Shown piece after piece: positions 7,726-15,500 of a DNA stretch of 26,166 bases. The stretch is from a virus, in IMG/VR virus record IMGVR_UViG_3300010412_000070, positions 1 to 26,166 of that record, one strand, 5' to 3'. The translations under genes were made by a program, and so were the position numbers. Below the pieces are notes generated by a model. That model was given only the letters and a program-made list of their open reading frames with translations, had not been told where the DNA came from and searched no databases. Every line of letters starts with the position of its first letter. Position 1 is the stretch's first letter.

Positions 7726-7742
7726 GTGGTACGATATTATAA
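7726..7742 (+). promoter_or_regulatory. putative late promoter, extended -10 type
   Basis: GTGGTACGATATT at 7726-7738, followed by ATAA, lies in the 133-base gap before the capsid gene. TG at 7727-7728 followed by TACGAT at 7730-7735 reads as an extended -10 element. No good -35 is seen at 16-18 bases; TTGATT at 7716-7721 is too close. The motif recurs almost exactly at 22692-22704, in another intergenic gap. The polymerase that would use it is unknown. Confidence 0.5.
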
Positions 7743-7743
7743 A

Positions 7744-7761
7744 GGGCGGCAGGAGTCGCCC
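7744..7761 (+). promoter_or_regulatory. hairpin in capsid gene leader
   Basis: GGGCGGC (7744-7750) pairs with GTCGCCC (7755-7761) as seven pairs including one G-U, around the loop AGGA. It falls just downstream of the putative promoter, and no T-run follows it, so it looks like a 5' untranslated-region structure and not a terminator. The rest of the 7702-7834 gap holds an 18-base sequence shared with 6390-6407, an AT-rich stretch near 7798-7812, and the capsid ribosome binding site TAGGAGA. Confidence 0.5.
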
Positions 7762-7834
7762 CGGTCAGGACTTTCAGGGAAAGGCTGAACGACAAAGATT
7801 TTTTATTTTTCGTTAAAGCCATAGGAGAACTGAC

Positions 7835-8842
7835 ATGGCACAAGTGCAATTAGCAGACATCATTGAACCTGAATTGTTCACCGACTATGTACGTCAGCGC
7901 ACAACCGAACTTTCAGCTTTTTTCGCGTCAGGCATTATTCAGCAAACCGATTTGATGAATCAATTGGTTGCTGACGGGTCGACTACCTTTAACGTTCCGT
8001 TCTGGAACGCAACCGCATCAGATGAACCGAACGTTGGTTCTGACGCGCCGGGTACGACTTCGACACCAAAGAAAATCACCGCAGCATCGCAAGTCGGCAT
8101 CAAACAGTATCGCAACCAATCTTGGTCAGCGATGGATTTGGTCGCCGCAGTCGCGGGTTCCGACCCGATGAACGAAATCGTCAACAACGTTGCTTCTTAT
8201 TGGGCGCGCGTGTTGAACAAAAATGCGCTGCAAATTCTGCAAGGCATCATTGCAGATAACATCGCAAACGATTCGGGCGACATGGTTTATTCCATCGCGA
8301 CCGACGCGGCATTGCCGGTATTGGCAGCAGAAACCGTTTCGCCAGACGCTATCATTTCAGCATGGGCAACGATGGGCGACCATTCAGGCGATTTGGCAGG
8401 CATGGCAATGCATTCGACGGTTTACCACAACTTGCAAAAACAAGACGTGATTACGTTCCGACCCGCTTCTGAGCAGAACGTCATGATTCCGCAATATCTC
8501 GGCAAAGATGTTGTTGTCGATGACACGATGCCCGCAATTGCAGGTACGAACCGAATCACTTATTGGACGGCGTTGTTTGGTCGTGGCGCATTCGGATACG
8601 GCGAAGGCAATCCACGTTTGGCGACAGAAGTCGACCGCATCCCGGCAGCGGGCAACGGCGCAGGTCAAGAAGTGCTGTTTTCGCGCAGGCATTTCGGCAT
8701 TCACCCCGGCGGGTTCAAATGGCTATCGGGTTCGATGGCAGGCACGACACCGACGAACGCGGAACTGGCATTGGCTGCGAACTGGGACAGAGTATTCGAC
8801 CGCAAGAATATTCCAATCGCATTGCTGAAAACCAACGCGTAA
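7835..8842 (+). CDS. major capsid protein
   Basis: A 335-residue protein directly following the scaffold gene, with its own leader, a putative promoter and a good ribosome binding site (TAGGAGA, about 9 bases before ATG). The N-terminus (LADIIEPELFTDYVRQRTTELSAFF) and the middle (ITAASQVGIKQYRNQSWS, AMDLVAAVAGSDP) match the coat-protein pattern of an HK97-fold family about 330-350 residues long. In this family a helix with E-F-x-x-Y is followed by a VPFWN strand. The C-terminal segment with SRRHFGIHPGGFKWL is also characteristic of the family. It forms the icosahedral shell. No protease gene or cleavable delta domain is visible, so maturation probably depends on the separate scaffold. Confidence 0.92.
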   Translation: MAQVQLADIIEPELFTDYVRQRTTELSAFFASGIIQQTDLMNQLVADGSTTFNVPFWNATASDEPNVGSDAPGTTSTPKKITAASQVGIKQYRNQSWSAMDLVAAVAGSDPMNEIVNNVASYWARVLNKNALQILQGIIADNIANDSGDMVYSIATDAALPVLAAETVSPDAIISAWATMGDHSGDLAGMAMHSTVYHNLQKQDVITFRPASEQNVMIPQYLGKDVVVDDTMPAIAGTNRITYWTALFGRGAFGYGEGNPRLATEVDRIPAAGNGAGQEVLFSRRHFGIHPGGFKWLSGSMAGTTPTNAELALAANWDRVFDRKNIPIALLKTNA

Positions 8843-8855
8843 CGATTTAACTGTT

Positions 8856-8876
8856 CCCGCCCCGCAAAGGGGCGGG
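8856..8876 (+). terminator. strong hairpin after capsid gene
   Basis: CCCGCCCC (8856-8863) and GGGGCGGG (8869-8876) form a perfect 8-bp stem with the 5-base loop GCAAA, placed 14 bases after the capsid stop. It is followed by TAAACACGG and has no T-run, so it is not a classic intrinsic terminator. It may stabilise the 3' end of the abundant capsid mRNA or partly attenuate transcription into the neck genes. Confidence 0.55.
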
Positions 8877-8894
8877 TAAACACGGAGAACCGAA

Positions 8895-9026
8895 ATGACA
8901 TTTGAAAAAGGCAAAGTGTTGTCTTGGGAAGAAGAACGCGAATTCGTGCGGAACATGGAAAAAAAGTCCGTCGAAAAACCCGCTTCCAAACAGGACAAAA
9001 AACCCGCGCCGAAACCGAAAAAATAA
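8895..9026 (+). CDS. 43-residue charged small protein
   Basis: A short ORF reading MTFEKGKVLSWEEEREFV at its start and ending in a Lys/Pro-rich tail (KKPAPKPKK). GGAG at 8884-8887 lies 7 bases before the ATG, and the TAA stop is followed closely by AAGGAG, the ribosome binding site of the next gene. The spacing and codon use are like its neighbours, which argues that it is translated. It sits between the capsid and the first connector gene, where phages sometimes encode small head proteins such as decoration or head-fibre proteins. No family is recognised. It has an acidic first half and a basic second half. Confidence 0.6.
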   Translation: MTFEKGKVLSWEEEREFVRNMEKKSVEKPASKQDKKPAPKPKK

Positions 9027-9037
9027 GGAGTTGACCG

Positions 9038-9550
9038 ATGGCAACCATTGATGCAACGGTCGGCGGCGCAAACGCAAACAGTTATATCACGGTTGCATTC
9101 GCTGATACTTTTTTGCTTGAAGAACGATTAGGCGCGGAAGCGTGGGATTCGGTCGAAAACAAAGTCAACGCGTTAATCATGGCGACGCAACAAATCGACC
9201 GATTGAATTTTGTCGGCGACCGCGCGACAGAAACGCAAACGCTATCATGGCCCCGCTATAACGCGTTATACCCTGACAACCGCATTGTGACATCGACCGA
9301 CATTCCGGTCGAAATCAAACGCGCGACCGCAGAAATGGCTTTTTGGTTATCGCAATCCGACAGGACAATCCCGCCCGACGGCGACAGCGTTTCGGAAGTT
9401 CGCGCAGGCCCGATTGCAGTCAAATTGAACAATCCCGCAGGAATCGGCGGCATCATCGACCAAATGCCCGATGTTGTAAAAGGGCATTTGAACCCATTGA
9501 TGCGGTTCGGCATGATTGGCGGCGCGTTTCGTAAGGTGCTGCGCGCGTGA
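9038..9550 (+). CDS. head-tail connector (DnaT_2/gp6-like)
   Basis: A 170-residue protein with ribosome binding site AAGGAG 8 bases before ATG. The N-terminal pattern NSYITVAFADTFLLEE, then WDSVENKVNALIMATQQIDRL, LSWPRYN and IPVEIKRATAEMAFWL, matches the family often labelled DnaT-like ssDNA-binding protein (DnaT_2) in phage genomes. By position and helical build this family is an adaptor that binds below the portal. The ssDNA-binding label is probably historical. It is the first gene of a four-gene neck block that ends at the tail tube. The stop overlaps the GTG start of the next gene. Confidence 0.8.
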   Translation: MATIDATVGGANANSYITVAFADTFLLEERLGAEAWDSVENKVNALIMATQQIDRLNFVGDRATETQTLSWPRYNALYPDNRIVTSTDIPVEIKRATAEMAFWLSQSDRTIPPDGDSVSEVRAGPIAVKLNNPAGIGGIIDQMPDVVKGHLNPLMRFGMIGGAFRKVLRA

Positions 9551-9915
9551 CTTTAAAAGCGACATTGCTAAACGCAGTCAACACGGCGTTTAATGCGGTC
9601 GGCGATGTCAAAATTGCGTTGACGATTACGCGCGAAATTTCTGGAACCTATAACCCGGCAACGTCGACGATTACCCCGGACGCGAATCAGGGGGCGACAT
9701 TTACAACCGACGCGGTCGAAGAACAATTTAGGTTCGCACAGGTTGACGGCATTACCGTGAAATCAGGCGATGTCGTCGTTTATTTTCCGTTCGCTGACGC
9801 GACATTCGAACCGACGGTGAACGACAAAGCAACGTATAAAAGCGTTGAATGGGGGATTCAAGCAGTACAGAATTATTCCGATTTATTGTACGCATTGCAT
9901 TTGACGCGTGGCTGA
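9547..9915 (+). CDS. head closure / neck protein
   Basis: A 122-residue protein starting with GTG in a GTGA overlap at 9547-9550. An ATG-free start coupled to the upstream stop is repeated at 10304. The sequence is rich in Thr/Val/Asp with alternating hydrophobics (VKIALTITREISGTYN, then VKSGDVVVYFPFADATFEP), which indicates a small beta-barrel as in head-closure proteins of the gpFII/gp16 type. Identification rests on its place between the connector and the gp10-like tail completion gene; no specific family motif is recognised. Confidence 0.6.
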   Translation: MTLKATLLNAVNTAFNAVGDVKIALTITREISGTYNPATSTITPDANQGATFTTDAVEEQFRFAQVDGITVKSGDVVVYFPFADATFEPTVNDKATYKSVEWGIQAVQNYSDLLYALHLTRG

Positions 9916-9917
9916 AA

Positions 9918-10307
9918 ATGGCAGGATTCAAACCAAAATTGAAGAACAACCAAATCGCCGAAGAATACGGACGACGCGCGCGCGCGGTTGCGTTCGAAGC
10001 CTATCGTCGCATTTTGAAAAGAACGCCCGTCAAAACAGGAGTCACCAAAGCAAATTGGCACGTTTCCGTCGGGCAACCTTCCGAATGGTTGACGAAATCG
10101 ACAACAGGGCAGGGTTTTCCAAAAATCGACCCGGAACAAGTCATGCGATTTAAAACAATCCACATTCAAAACAACGTCGCGTGGATTGGTTTATTGGAAT
10201 ACGGTTACAGCAAAAAGTCGCCCGCAGGCATGGTTCGCATAACCGCCGTTGAATTATCAAGCGGCGTGAACATAGCAGTCAATGGCAATTACGGAGCAAC
10301 GCCGTGA
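9918..10307 (+). CDS. HK97 gp10-like tail completion protein
   Basis: A 129-residue protein starting at ATG 9918, two bases after the previous stop; the same frame is open upstream to 9849, but that stretch lies inside the preceding gene. The core signature is a helix (RARAVAFEAYRRILKR), then TPVKTGVTKANWHVSVG, the TPVxTGxxxANW motif of the HK97 gp10 family, and later a WIGLLEYGYSKKSPAGM segment, the conserved LExGxSxxxPxGM element. These proteins bridge the neck and the tail tube. It ends in a GTGA overlap with the next gene. Confidence 0.85.
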   Translation: MAGFKPKLKNNQIAEEYGRRARAVAFEAYRRILKRTPVKTGVTKANWHVSVGQPSEWLTKSTTGQGFPKIDPEQVMRFKTIHIQNNVAWIGLLEYGYSKKSPAGMVRITAVELSSGVNIAVNGNYGATP

Positions 10308-10708
10308 CTTGGGCGGGCGAATTAGGAACGCTTGAATCGTATTTTAATACGAATTGGTCGACAACGCCGATTCAATTTGAAAACGTGAAATTCGACGTTC
10401 CTGCGAATCAGGCAGAATATGTCAGATTTCGCGTGTTGCCGGGGAATTCACAACTTGCCGGTTATCGTGGCGGTACAGGGCAAGGTTTGTGGCGGCATTT
10501 CGGCATTGTTCAAATCGACATTTATGTACCGATTGGGGCAGGCACGAAACGAGGGTTAGAACTGGCTGATATGGTATCGGCGTTGTTCAGGGGCAAACGA
10601 ATCAGCGACGTTTTGATTCGGGATTTGAGTATAGCCAAACCGCAAAGCGAACAGGGATATTTCCGCGTCGTTTTAACTTGCGGATACCAACGCGATTCGA
10701 TTTTATAA
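10304..10708 (+). CDS. tail terminator (DUF4128/gpU-like)
   Basis: A 134-residue protein with a GTG start coupled to the upstream stop; GGAG at 10293-10296 supports that start. The pattern ESYFNTNWSTTPIQFENVKFDVP followed by YVRFRVLPG, IVQIDIYVPIGAG, AGTKRGLELADMVSALFRG and a C-terminal FRVVLTCGYQRD strand matches the tail-terminator family (DUF4128-type). This family caps the tail tube and joins it to the neck. The order gp10-like, terminator, tube is standard for siphophages. Confidence 0.8.
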   Translation: MTWAGELGTLESYFNTNWSTTPIQFENVKFDVPANQAEYVRFRVLPGNSQLAGYRGGTGQGLWRHFGIVQIDIYVPIGAGTKRGLELADMVSALFRGKRISDVLIRDLSIAKPQSEQGYFRVVLTCGYQRDSIL

Positions 10709-10721
10709 AGAGGATGAAACC

Positions 10722-11651
10722 ATGAGCGAAAGCAATCAAATTTTAATTAGGTATGTCACCGAAGCGACATACGGCACGACACCACCCGATAGCGCGAATT
10801 GGAAAACACTTCCGCAAAATTCCGATACATTGGGCGGTCAACCAATCACGGTCGAAAGCGCGCGCATTCGTGGTTCTAATCGCATGCCCGCAGACCAGAT
10901 TCTAGTCAGCCTTGAAGCGGGCGGCGGTGTCGAATATGAACTTTCATATGCCGATTTTGAAGACATGATGGAAGCGGCAATGTGTGCAACGTGGTCAACC
11001 AACGTTTTGACGTTGGGAACGACCGACCATTCGTTTTCAATCGAAAAAGAGTTTTCCGATTTAGCGACCGTCAAATATTTGCAATTGAAAGGCGTTCGCG
11101 TCGGACAAATGGACTTGAATTTCCGATTCGGCGAACAAGTCACAGGTTCATTGCAATTTGCCGGTAATGCAGCATTGGAAAGCGAAACGTCGTTGGTCGG
11201 CACAGGTTCAACGGCAGGCCCGACATCGAACCCGATTCTGGCGGCGAACGTCGACATGGACAGCGTAACCTACGACGGCACAAGCATTGCAACGTCGGGA
11301 ATTGAAATCGAAGAAATTACGTTTTCAATCAACAACAACCTGCGCCCGATTAACAACATCATTGCGCAAGCACCGACGAATCAGGCAAAAGGAACGGCGC
11401 GCGTAACAGGTCGAATCCGCGCTTATGTGTCGACACCGGCATGGGCGATTTACCAAAAGATGTTATCCAATGCGGCGACATCACTGGCATGGACGATTAC
11501 CGACGGCGCAAGCAAAGGCTACACGTTCACTTTGTCGAATATTAAATTGGGCGGCAACGCGCCTGCGGGCGGCGGCATTGACACCGACGCAATGGTCGAA
11601 GCAACGTACCTTGCAGTCGTAACCGCGCCGACGATTACAAGAATTCCTTAA
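10722..11651 (+). CDS. tail tube protein
   Basis: A 309-residue protein with ribosome binding site AAGAGG at 10707-10712. The start (SNQILIRYVTEATYGTTP) and the segment IRGSNRMPADQILVSLEAGG, GVEYELSYADFEDMMEAA, match the large phage tail tube family in which two beta-sandwich halves flank an Ig-like insert. The C-terminal half repeats the pattern (ITFSINNNLRPINNI, GTARVTGRIRAYVS, and GYTFTLSNIKLGG). It polymerises around the tape measure to form the tail. It is followed by a large structured gap and not by a coupled gene, as expected for a highly expressed product. Confidence 0.9.
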   Translation: MSESNQILIRYVTEATYGTTPPDSANWKTLPQNSDTLGGQPITVESARIRGSNRMPADQILVSLEAGGGVEYELSYADFEDMMEAAMCATWSTNVLTLGTTDHSFSIEKEFSDLATVKYLQLKGVRVGQMDLNFRFGEQVTGSLQFAGNAALESETSLVGTGSTAGPTSNPILAANVDMDSVTYDGTSIATSGIEIEEITFSINNNLRPINNIIAQAPTNQAKGTARVTGRIRAYVSTPAWAIYQKMLSNAATSLAWTITDGASKGYTFTLSNIKLGGNAPAGGGIDTDAMVEATYLAVVTAPTITRIP

Positions 11652-11663
11652 CGGGAAGCGGTT

Positions 11664-11726
11664 TTCGGTAGGCGCGCCTGTACAGGTGGCGGGAGTTCTG
11701 TTCCGTGTCTCCCGTCGCCTACCGAA
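11664..11726 (+). promoter_or_regulatory. branched RNA structure between tube and chaperone genes
   Basis: TTCGGTAGGCG (11664-11674) pairs perfectly with CGCCTACCGAA (11716-11726), an 11-bp outer stem. The enclosed 41 bases can form CGGGAG/CTCCCG (11690-11695 with 11709-11714), and upstream of it a short CCTGTACAGG palindrome (11677-11686). No T-run follows, so it is not a textbook terminator. It could end or attenuate tail-tube transcription or stabilise its mRNA. The flanks 11652-11663 and 11727-11772 contain no ORF. Confidence 0.65.
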
Positions 11727-11734
11727 TTAATACA

Positions 11735-11760
11735 CGGAACAAAAACGGAACGAACGGAAC
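11735..11760 (+). repeat. triple CGGAAC repeat before tail chaperone gene
   Basis: CGGAAC occurs at 11735-11740, 11746-11751 and 11755-11760 in a purine-rich leader that ends with AAGGAAA, the probable ribosome binding site, and ATG at 11773. The repeats could be a standby ribosome site or a protein-binding element; chance in a purine-rich leader is also possible. Confidence 0.5.
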
Positions 11761-11772
11761 GAAGGAAACATT

Positions 11773-12264
11773 ATGCCAATTGTTATCACAAAAGACGGAA
11801 AAGCAGCGGAACGCGAATTAAACGGCGTTTGGGTCGATTACGAAGAAGGCGAATTGTTGATTGCGCGAATGGGCAATCCGATGAACCGAAAAGTCTATCA
11901 GCGTTTGATGAAACCATACGAACAGAAACAGCAACGCGGCACATTGCCGACGCATATCAAGGAACAGGTCGTTTGCCAATGTTACGCAGAAACGCTGTTA
12001 TTGGATTGGCGCAATCTCGTTGACGAAGAAGGCAACCCCATCGAATATTCGCAAGACATCGCTTATCAGGCATTGTTGAATGACCAAGATTTGCGCGAAT
12101 TCGTGGAGTTGCAATCGACGAACCAATCGCTGTTCAGAGATGAATTGATAGAGAAAAGTTCGGGAAAATTGTCGCCGAAATCGAATGGTGTCGTCGATGG
12201 GGGCGGTCAATCGACACACTCTACAGAAGTTGGCGAAGCAGCGGAGAAAAACCCGACGCACTGA
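11773..12264 (+). CDS. tail assembly chaperone, short form (gpG-like)
   Basis: A 163-residue acidic protein located between the tail tube and tape measure, the standard position of the G chaperone. The N-terminal half is folded (VITKDGKAAERELNGVWVDYE, then IARMGNPMNRKVYQRLMKP). The middle is helical, and the last 35 residues after the slippery site are low-complexity and polar (SPKSNGVVDGGGQSTHST), as usual for the unshifted tail of such proteins. With the frameshifted longer form it would bind the tape measure and recruit tube subunits. Absent from the virion in known systems. Confidence 0.85.
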   Translation: MPIVITKDGKAAERELNGVWVDYEEGELLIARMGNPMNRKVYQRLMKPYEQKQQRGTLPTHIKEQVVCQCYAETLLLDWRNLVDEEGNPIEYSQDIAYQALLNDQDLREFVELQSTNQSLFRDELIEKSSGKLSPKSNGVVDGGGQSTHSTEVGEAAEKNPTH

Positions 12265-12506
12265 AAACGCGACCGACATTAAACGAACAGGAGACAGAAT
12301 GGTTAAAAGCGTGGCGCATGATTTCAAGAGAACGTCCACAGTCATTCGGCGGTGGCGTTCTTGGAATCACGCTAGAATCGATTGAGCGATACCTGACAAT
12401 ATGGCCCCAACACGATGTCGAATTGTTTGTTGAAGTCATGTTGCAAATCGATGACGGTTTCAGGCATCCGATAAACGTCAAGGCTGAACGAGACAGGAGA
12501 AAATAA
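11773..12506 (+). CDS. tail assembly chaperone, -1 frameshift fusion (gpGT-like)
   Basis: At GGGAAAA (12162-12168) a -1 shift moves the ribosome from the gpG frame into a frame that is open from 12144 to TAA at 12504-12506. The fusion keeps 132 residues of the short form and adds 112 residues beginning IVAEIEWCRRWGRSIDTLYR and continuing with EWLKAWRMISRERPQSFGGG. The added domain has the general character of T domains: helical, with a small Gly run. It has no good independent start with a ribosome binding site; the only ATG in frame is at 12318, deep inside the domain. The stop abuts the tape measure start at 12507. The total length would be 244 residues. Confidence 0.85.
12162..12168 (+). 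other. -1 ribosomal frameshift slippery site GGGAAAA
   Basis: In the gpG frame the heptamer reads G GGA AAA, a canonical X XXY YYZ -1 slippery site closely similar to the GGGAAAG of lambda G/T. The downstream frame is open beyond it. A possible stimulatory stem starts about 19 bases on: GTGTCG (12188-12193) with CGACAC (12212-12217), or TCGAT (12194-12198) with ATCGA (12210-12214). Confidence 0.85.
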
Positions 12507-15500
12507 ATGGGTCGCGAAGTTCACACAATGGAATTGCGGTTCAGCGCAGACAAGGCCGCAAAGGACGCTGCCAAACTTGACCGTCAATTTGACCAATTAG
12601 ATTCGAAAGCCGCAGGCGCAGGAAAGTCGTTCAACAAACTGGGTTTGGTTTTGCAAGGGTTAGGCATCGGTTTGCTTGCCCGCGACATGGTAAAAACAAT
12701 CGTCGAAACCGAACGCATGAAAGGTTCGTTGGTCACAATGACCGGTTCGATGGAAAACGCCAACAAAGCATTCGCCGCGTTGGAAGTGTTTGCCAAAACT
12801 ACGCCATTCACGATGGAACAATCCGTCAACGCGTTTACCCAATTGAAATCGCTTGGTTTAGAACCCACCGCTGCCGCGTTGACATCATTCGGCAATACGG
12901 CGGCGGCAATGGGTAAAGATATGTCGCAAATGATTGGCGCGGTCGCCGACGCGTCAACAATGGAATTCGAACGGTTAAAAGAATTCGGCATCAAAGCAAA
13001 AAGCGAAGGCGACAAAGTTCAATTTACGTTTCAAGGCGTAACAACCGAAATTGAAAAAAATTCTAAAGAAATCGTCAAATACCTGCAAAACATTGGTGAA
13101 ACGACATTCGCCGGGGCAATGGAAGAACAAATGAAGCGGTTGCCCGGCAAGATTTCAAACTTGCAGGACGCAATTCGAAATTTATGGCGCACGTTGGGCG
13201 ATACCGGCGTGACCGAAGGCTTGGGAAAAATTGTCGATTATGCGGCATCATTAATCGAACGTTTAGGGAATTCCATCAAATCAGGATTTGCCGCCGACGC
13301 GATGAAAATTCAGATGGACGCGTTTTTGCAACCGATACGCGACGCGTTCGCATTTTTAGGCGGCATGGACAAAGAATTAGCGAAAGACATCGGCAGCGCG
13401 TGGGGTACGTTTTTTAAATTCCTGATTGACGAAGGCCCGATGTTGTTGGTCGACACGTTCACGTTGTTGCCGTATGCATGGCAATTGGCGGTCGACGGGA
13501 TTTTGGAAACCGGCGGCGCAATGGTTCAAACGTTCAAAAACGATTGGGAACTGATTAAAAAATACGTCGGCATCGCGGGCGTTTCAATCGTCGATGGATT
13601 TCAAGGCGCGTTCGACAAATTGCGATTGAAATCAGCAGAATTGCACGATGACATGTTGAACATATTTGCCGATATGGGCGAAAAAATCGGCGCGACGATG
13701 TTAAACATTCCGTGGATGAAAGACTTGGGCGAAGCGATGTTAAACGCAGCAGCAGCAGCGCGCGAAAATGCAACCGCACTCGAAACGCAATTGCAAAAAC
13801 AAGCCGCGCGTCAACAAGCATATGATGACACGATTGCCGCGATTGAACGCGAAATCAAAATCCTGCAAGACCAAAACGAAATGATAGACGCGAACATGCG
13901 CGGGCAATGGGAAGCCAACCTGAAATTATTGCAGGCGCGCCGTGATTCGTTGGTTGCCGCGCGTGAAGAAGCGCGCGCGACAGCAGAAGCGAACTTGGCG
14001 AACGTCGATATGGTCGCCATTCTGAATGAATTAGGAAAAAGCAAAGAAGAACAACTCGAAATCGACAAAGCATTGAAAGTCGCAAACGAAGCCGGGTTTG
14101 AATCCGTCGACGCGTTGCGCAAAGCGTTCGAAGCACTGGAAGATAAATTAGACCCGGTCATTGCGAAAAAACGCAAACTGGAAGCGATTGAAAAATTATT
14201 AAAAGCCGCGTTAGACGCGGAAATCATTTCACAAACGCGCTTCAATCAATTAATGGCAGAAGTGCCAAAATTGTTGGACGACAACATCGACGCGCACGAC
14301 CGTTATGTTAAAAGCGTGGAACGCGGCATCGAACGAATCGATGATGCATTCGGCAATATGTGGGCTGATTTCATCGCCGAAGGCCAGTTGACGTTTGATT
14401 CGGTTCAGGAAGCATTTTCGCAAATGATTGGCGACATGATTCACGAAGCGACGACGCGCACCATCAAATTGCAAATCGACAAAGCGATGGCGGGCGAAAA
14501 AGTCGATTGGGGCGCGGTTGGCGGTTCAGTGTTGACGGGCATCGGCACAATCGGCGGCGCAGCGTTGGGCGGCGGCGGTTCAGGCGCAGCGACAGGTTCA
14601 AGCATCGGCGCATTGGTCGGCATGTTCGCATTAAGCGGGCCGTGGGGCGCGCTGATTGGCGGTTTGGTCGGCGGTTTGTTGGGCGGCATTTTCGACAAAG
14701 ACCCGCAATTGAATTTAAGCGGTCGCGCACAAGGCAAAACACAACAACAACGCGACACCGCATTGGGAACAATTTTTCAGCAAAAAGGCGCGAAGGTCGG
14801 CGGCATCAATAACTTCGGAACAGCCGCAGCGATTGCCGACGAAATCGAACGATTCGACCAAACCATCGCTGACATGTTGGACAAAGAAACATTAGCGAAA
14901 GTTATCGAACGCATGAAATCGTGGGACGTGACATTCGAGGACGGCGCAATCAGCGCGGCGAAAGTCGTCGAAGACAGGTTCGATTTCATGATGGCGGCAT
15001 TCGACGAAGGCGTTCAAAAATTCGTCGCGGGCGGTTTATCGTTCGAAGAAAAAATGAAACGTTTCGGCATGGCAATGGTTGTCATGAATGAAATGTCCGA
15101 AAACGCGGCATTGTTTGGCGAACGCACGTTCACCGAATTGTTGACCGTCGCGGAAGGCATGCAAAAATATGGCGAGGATTTGGGCGACACGTTCAAACGC
15201 CTGATTGACGAAATGATTCAGGCGCAAGCCGCAATGGAATACTTGCAGGAATTTCTTGATTCGGATTTGGCAACGGCATTTGAAGAAGCGGCGACCGCGC
15301 AAGGCCGAACGCTATATGAAAATTTGATGCATTCGGCAGAAGCGGCAGAAGACATGGCGACCGAATTCGACGGCACGTTGTCGTCGATTCTGAACCTGAC
15401 GGACGGCGTTCGAACTTTCGGGCAATACGCGGCGCAAACCTTGATGGAAATTCAAAACGTCATGGACAGCGTTGCGGCGCGTTTTTCCACGGCGCGCGAA

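Noticed and set aside
7744-7761. Leader hairpin as an intrinsic terminator
   Set aside because: No T-run follows; the stem lies downstream of the promoter-like motif and upstream of the capsid ribosome binding site.
12185-12385. Small plus-strand ORF inside the frameshift region
   Set aside because: It is in the third frame and resembles a shadow of the gpT-like domain; the -1 frame gives a better protein.
14464-14772. Long Arg/Pro-rich minus-strand ORFs opposite the Gly-rich part of the tape measure
   Set aside because: They arise from the GC-rich third codon positions of the tape measure gene; composition is abnormal and no ribosome binding sites are seen.
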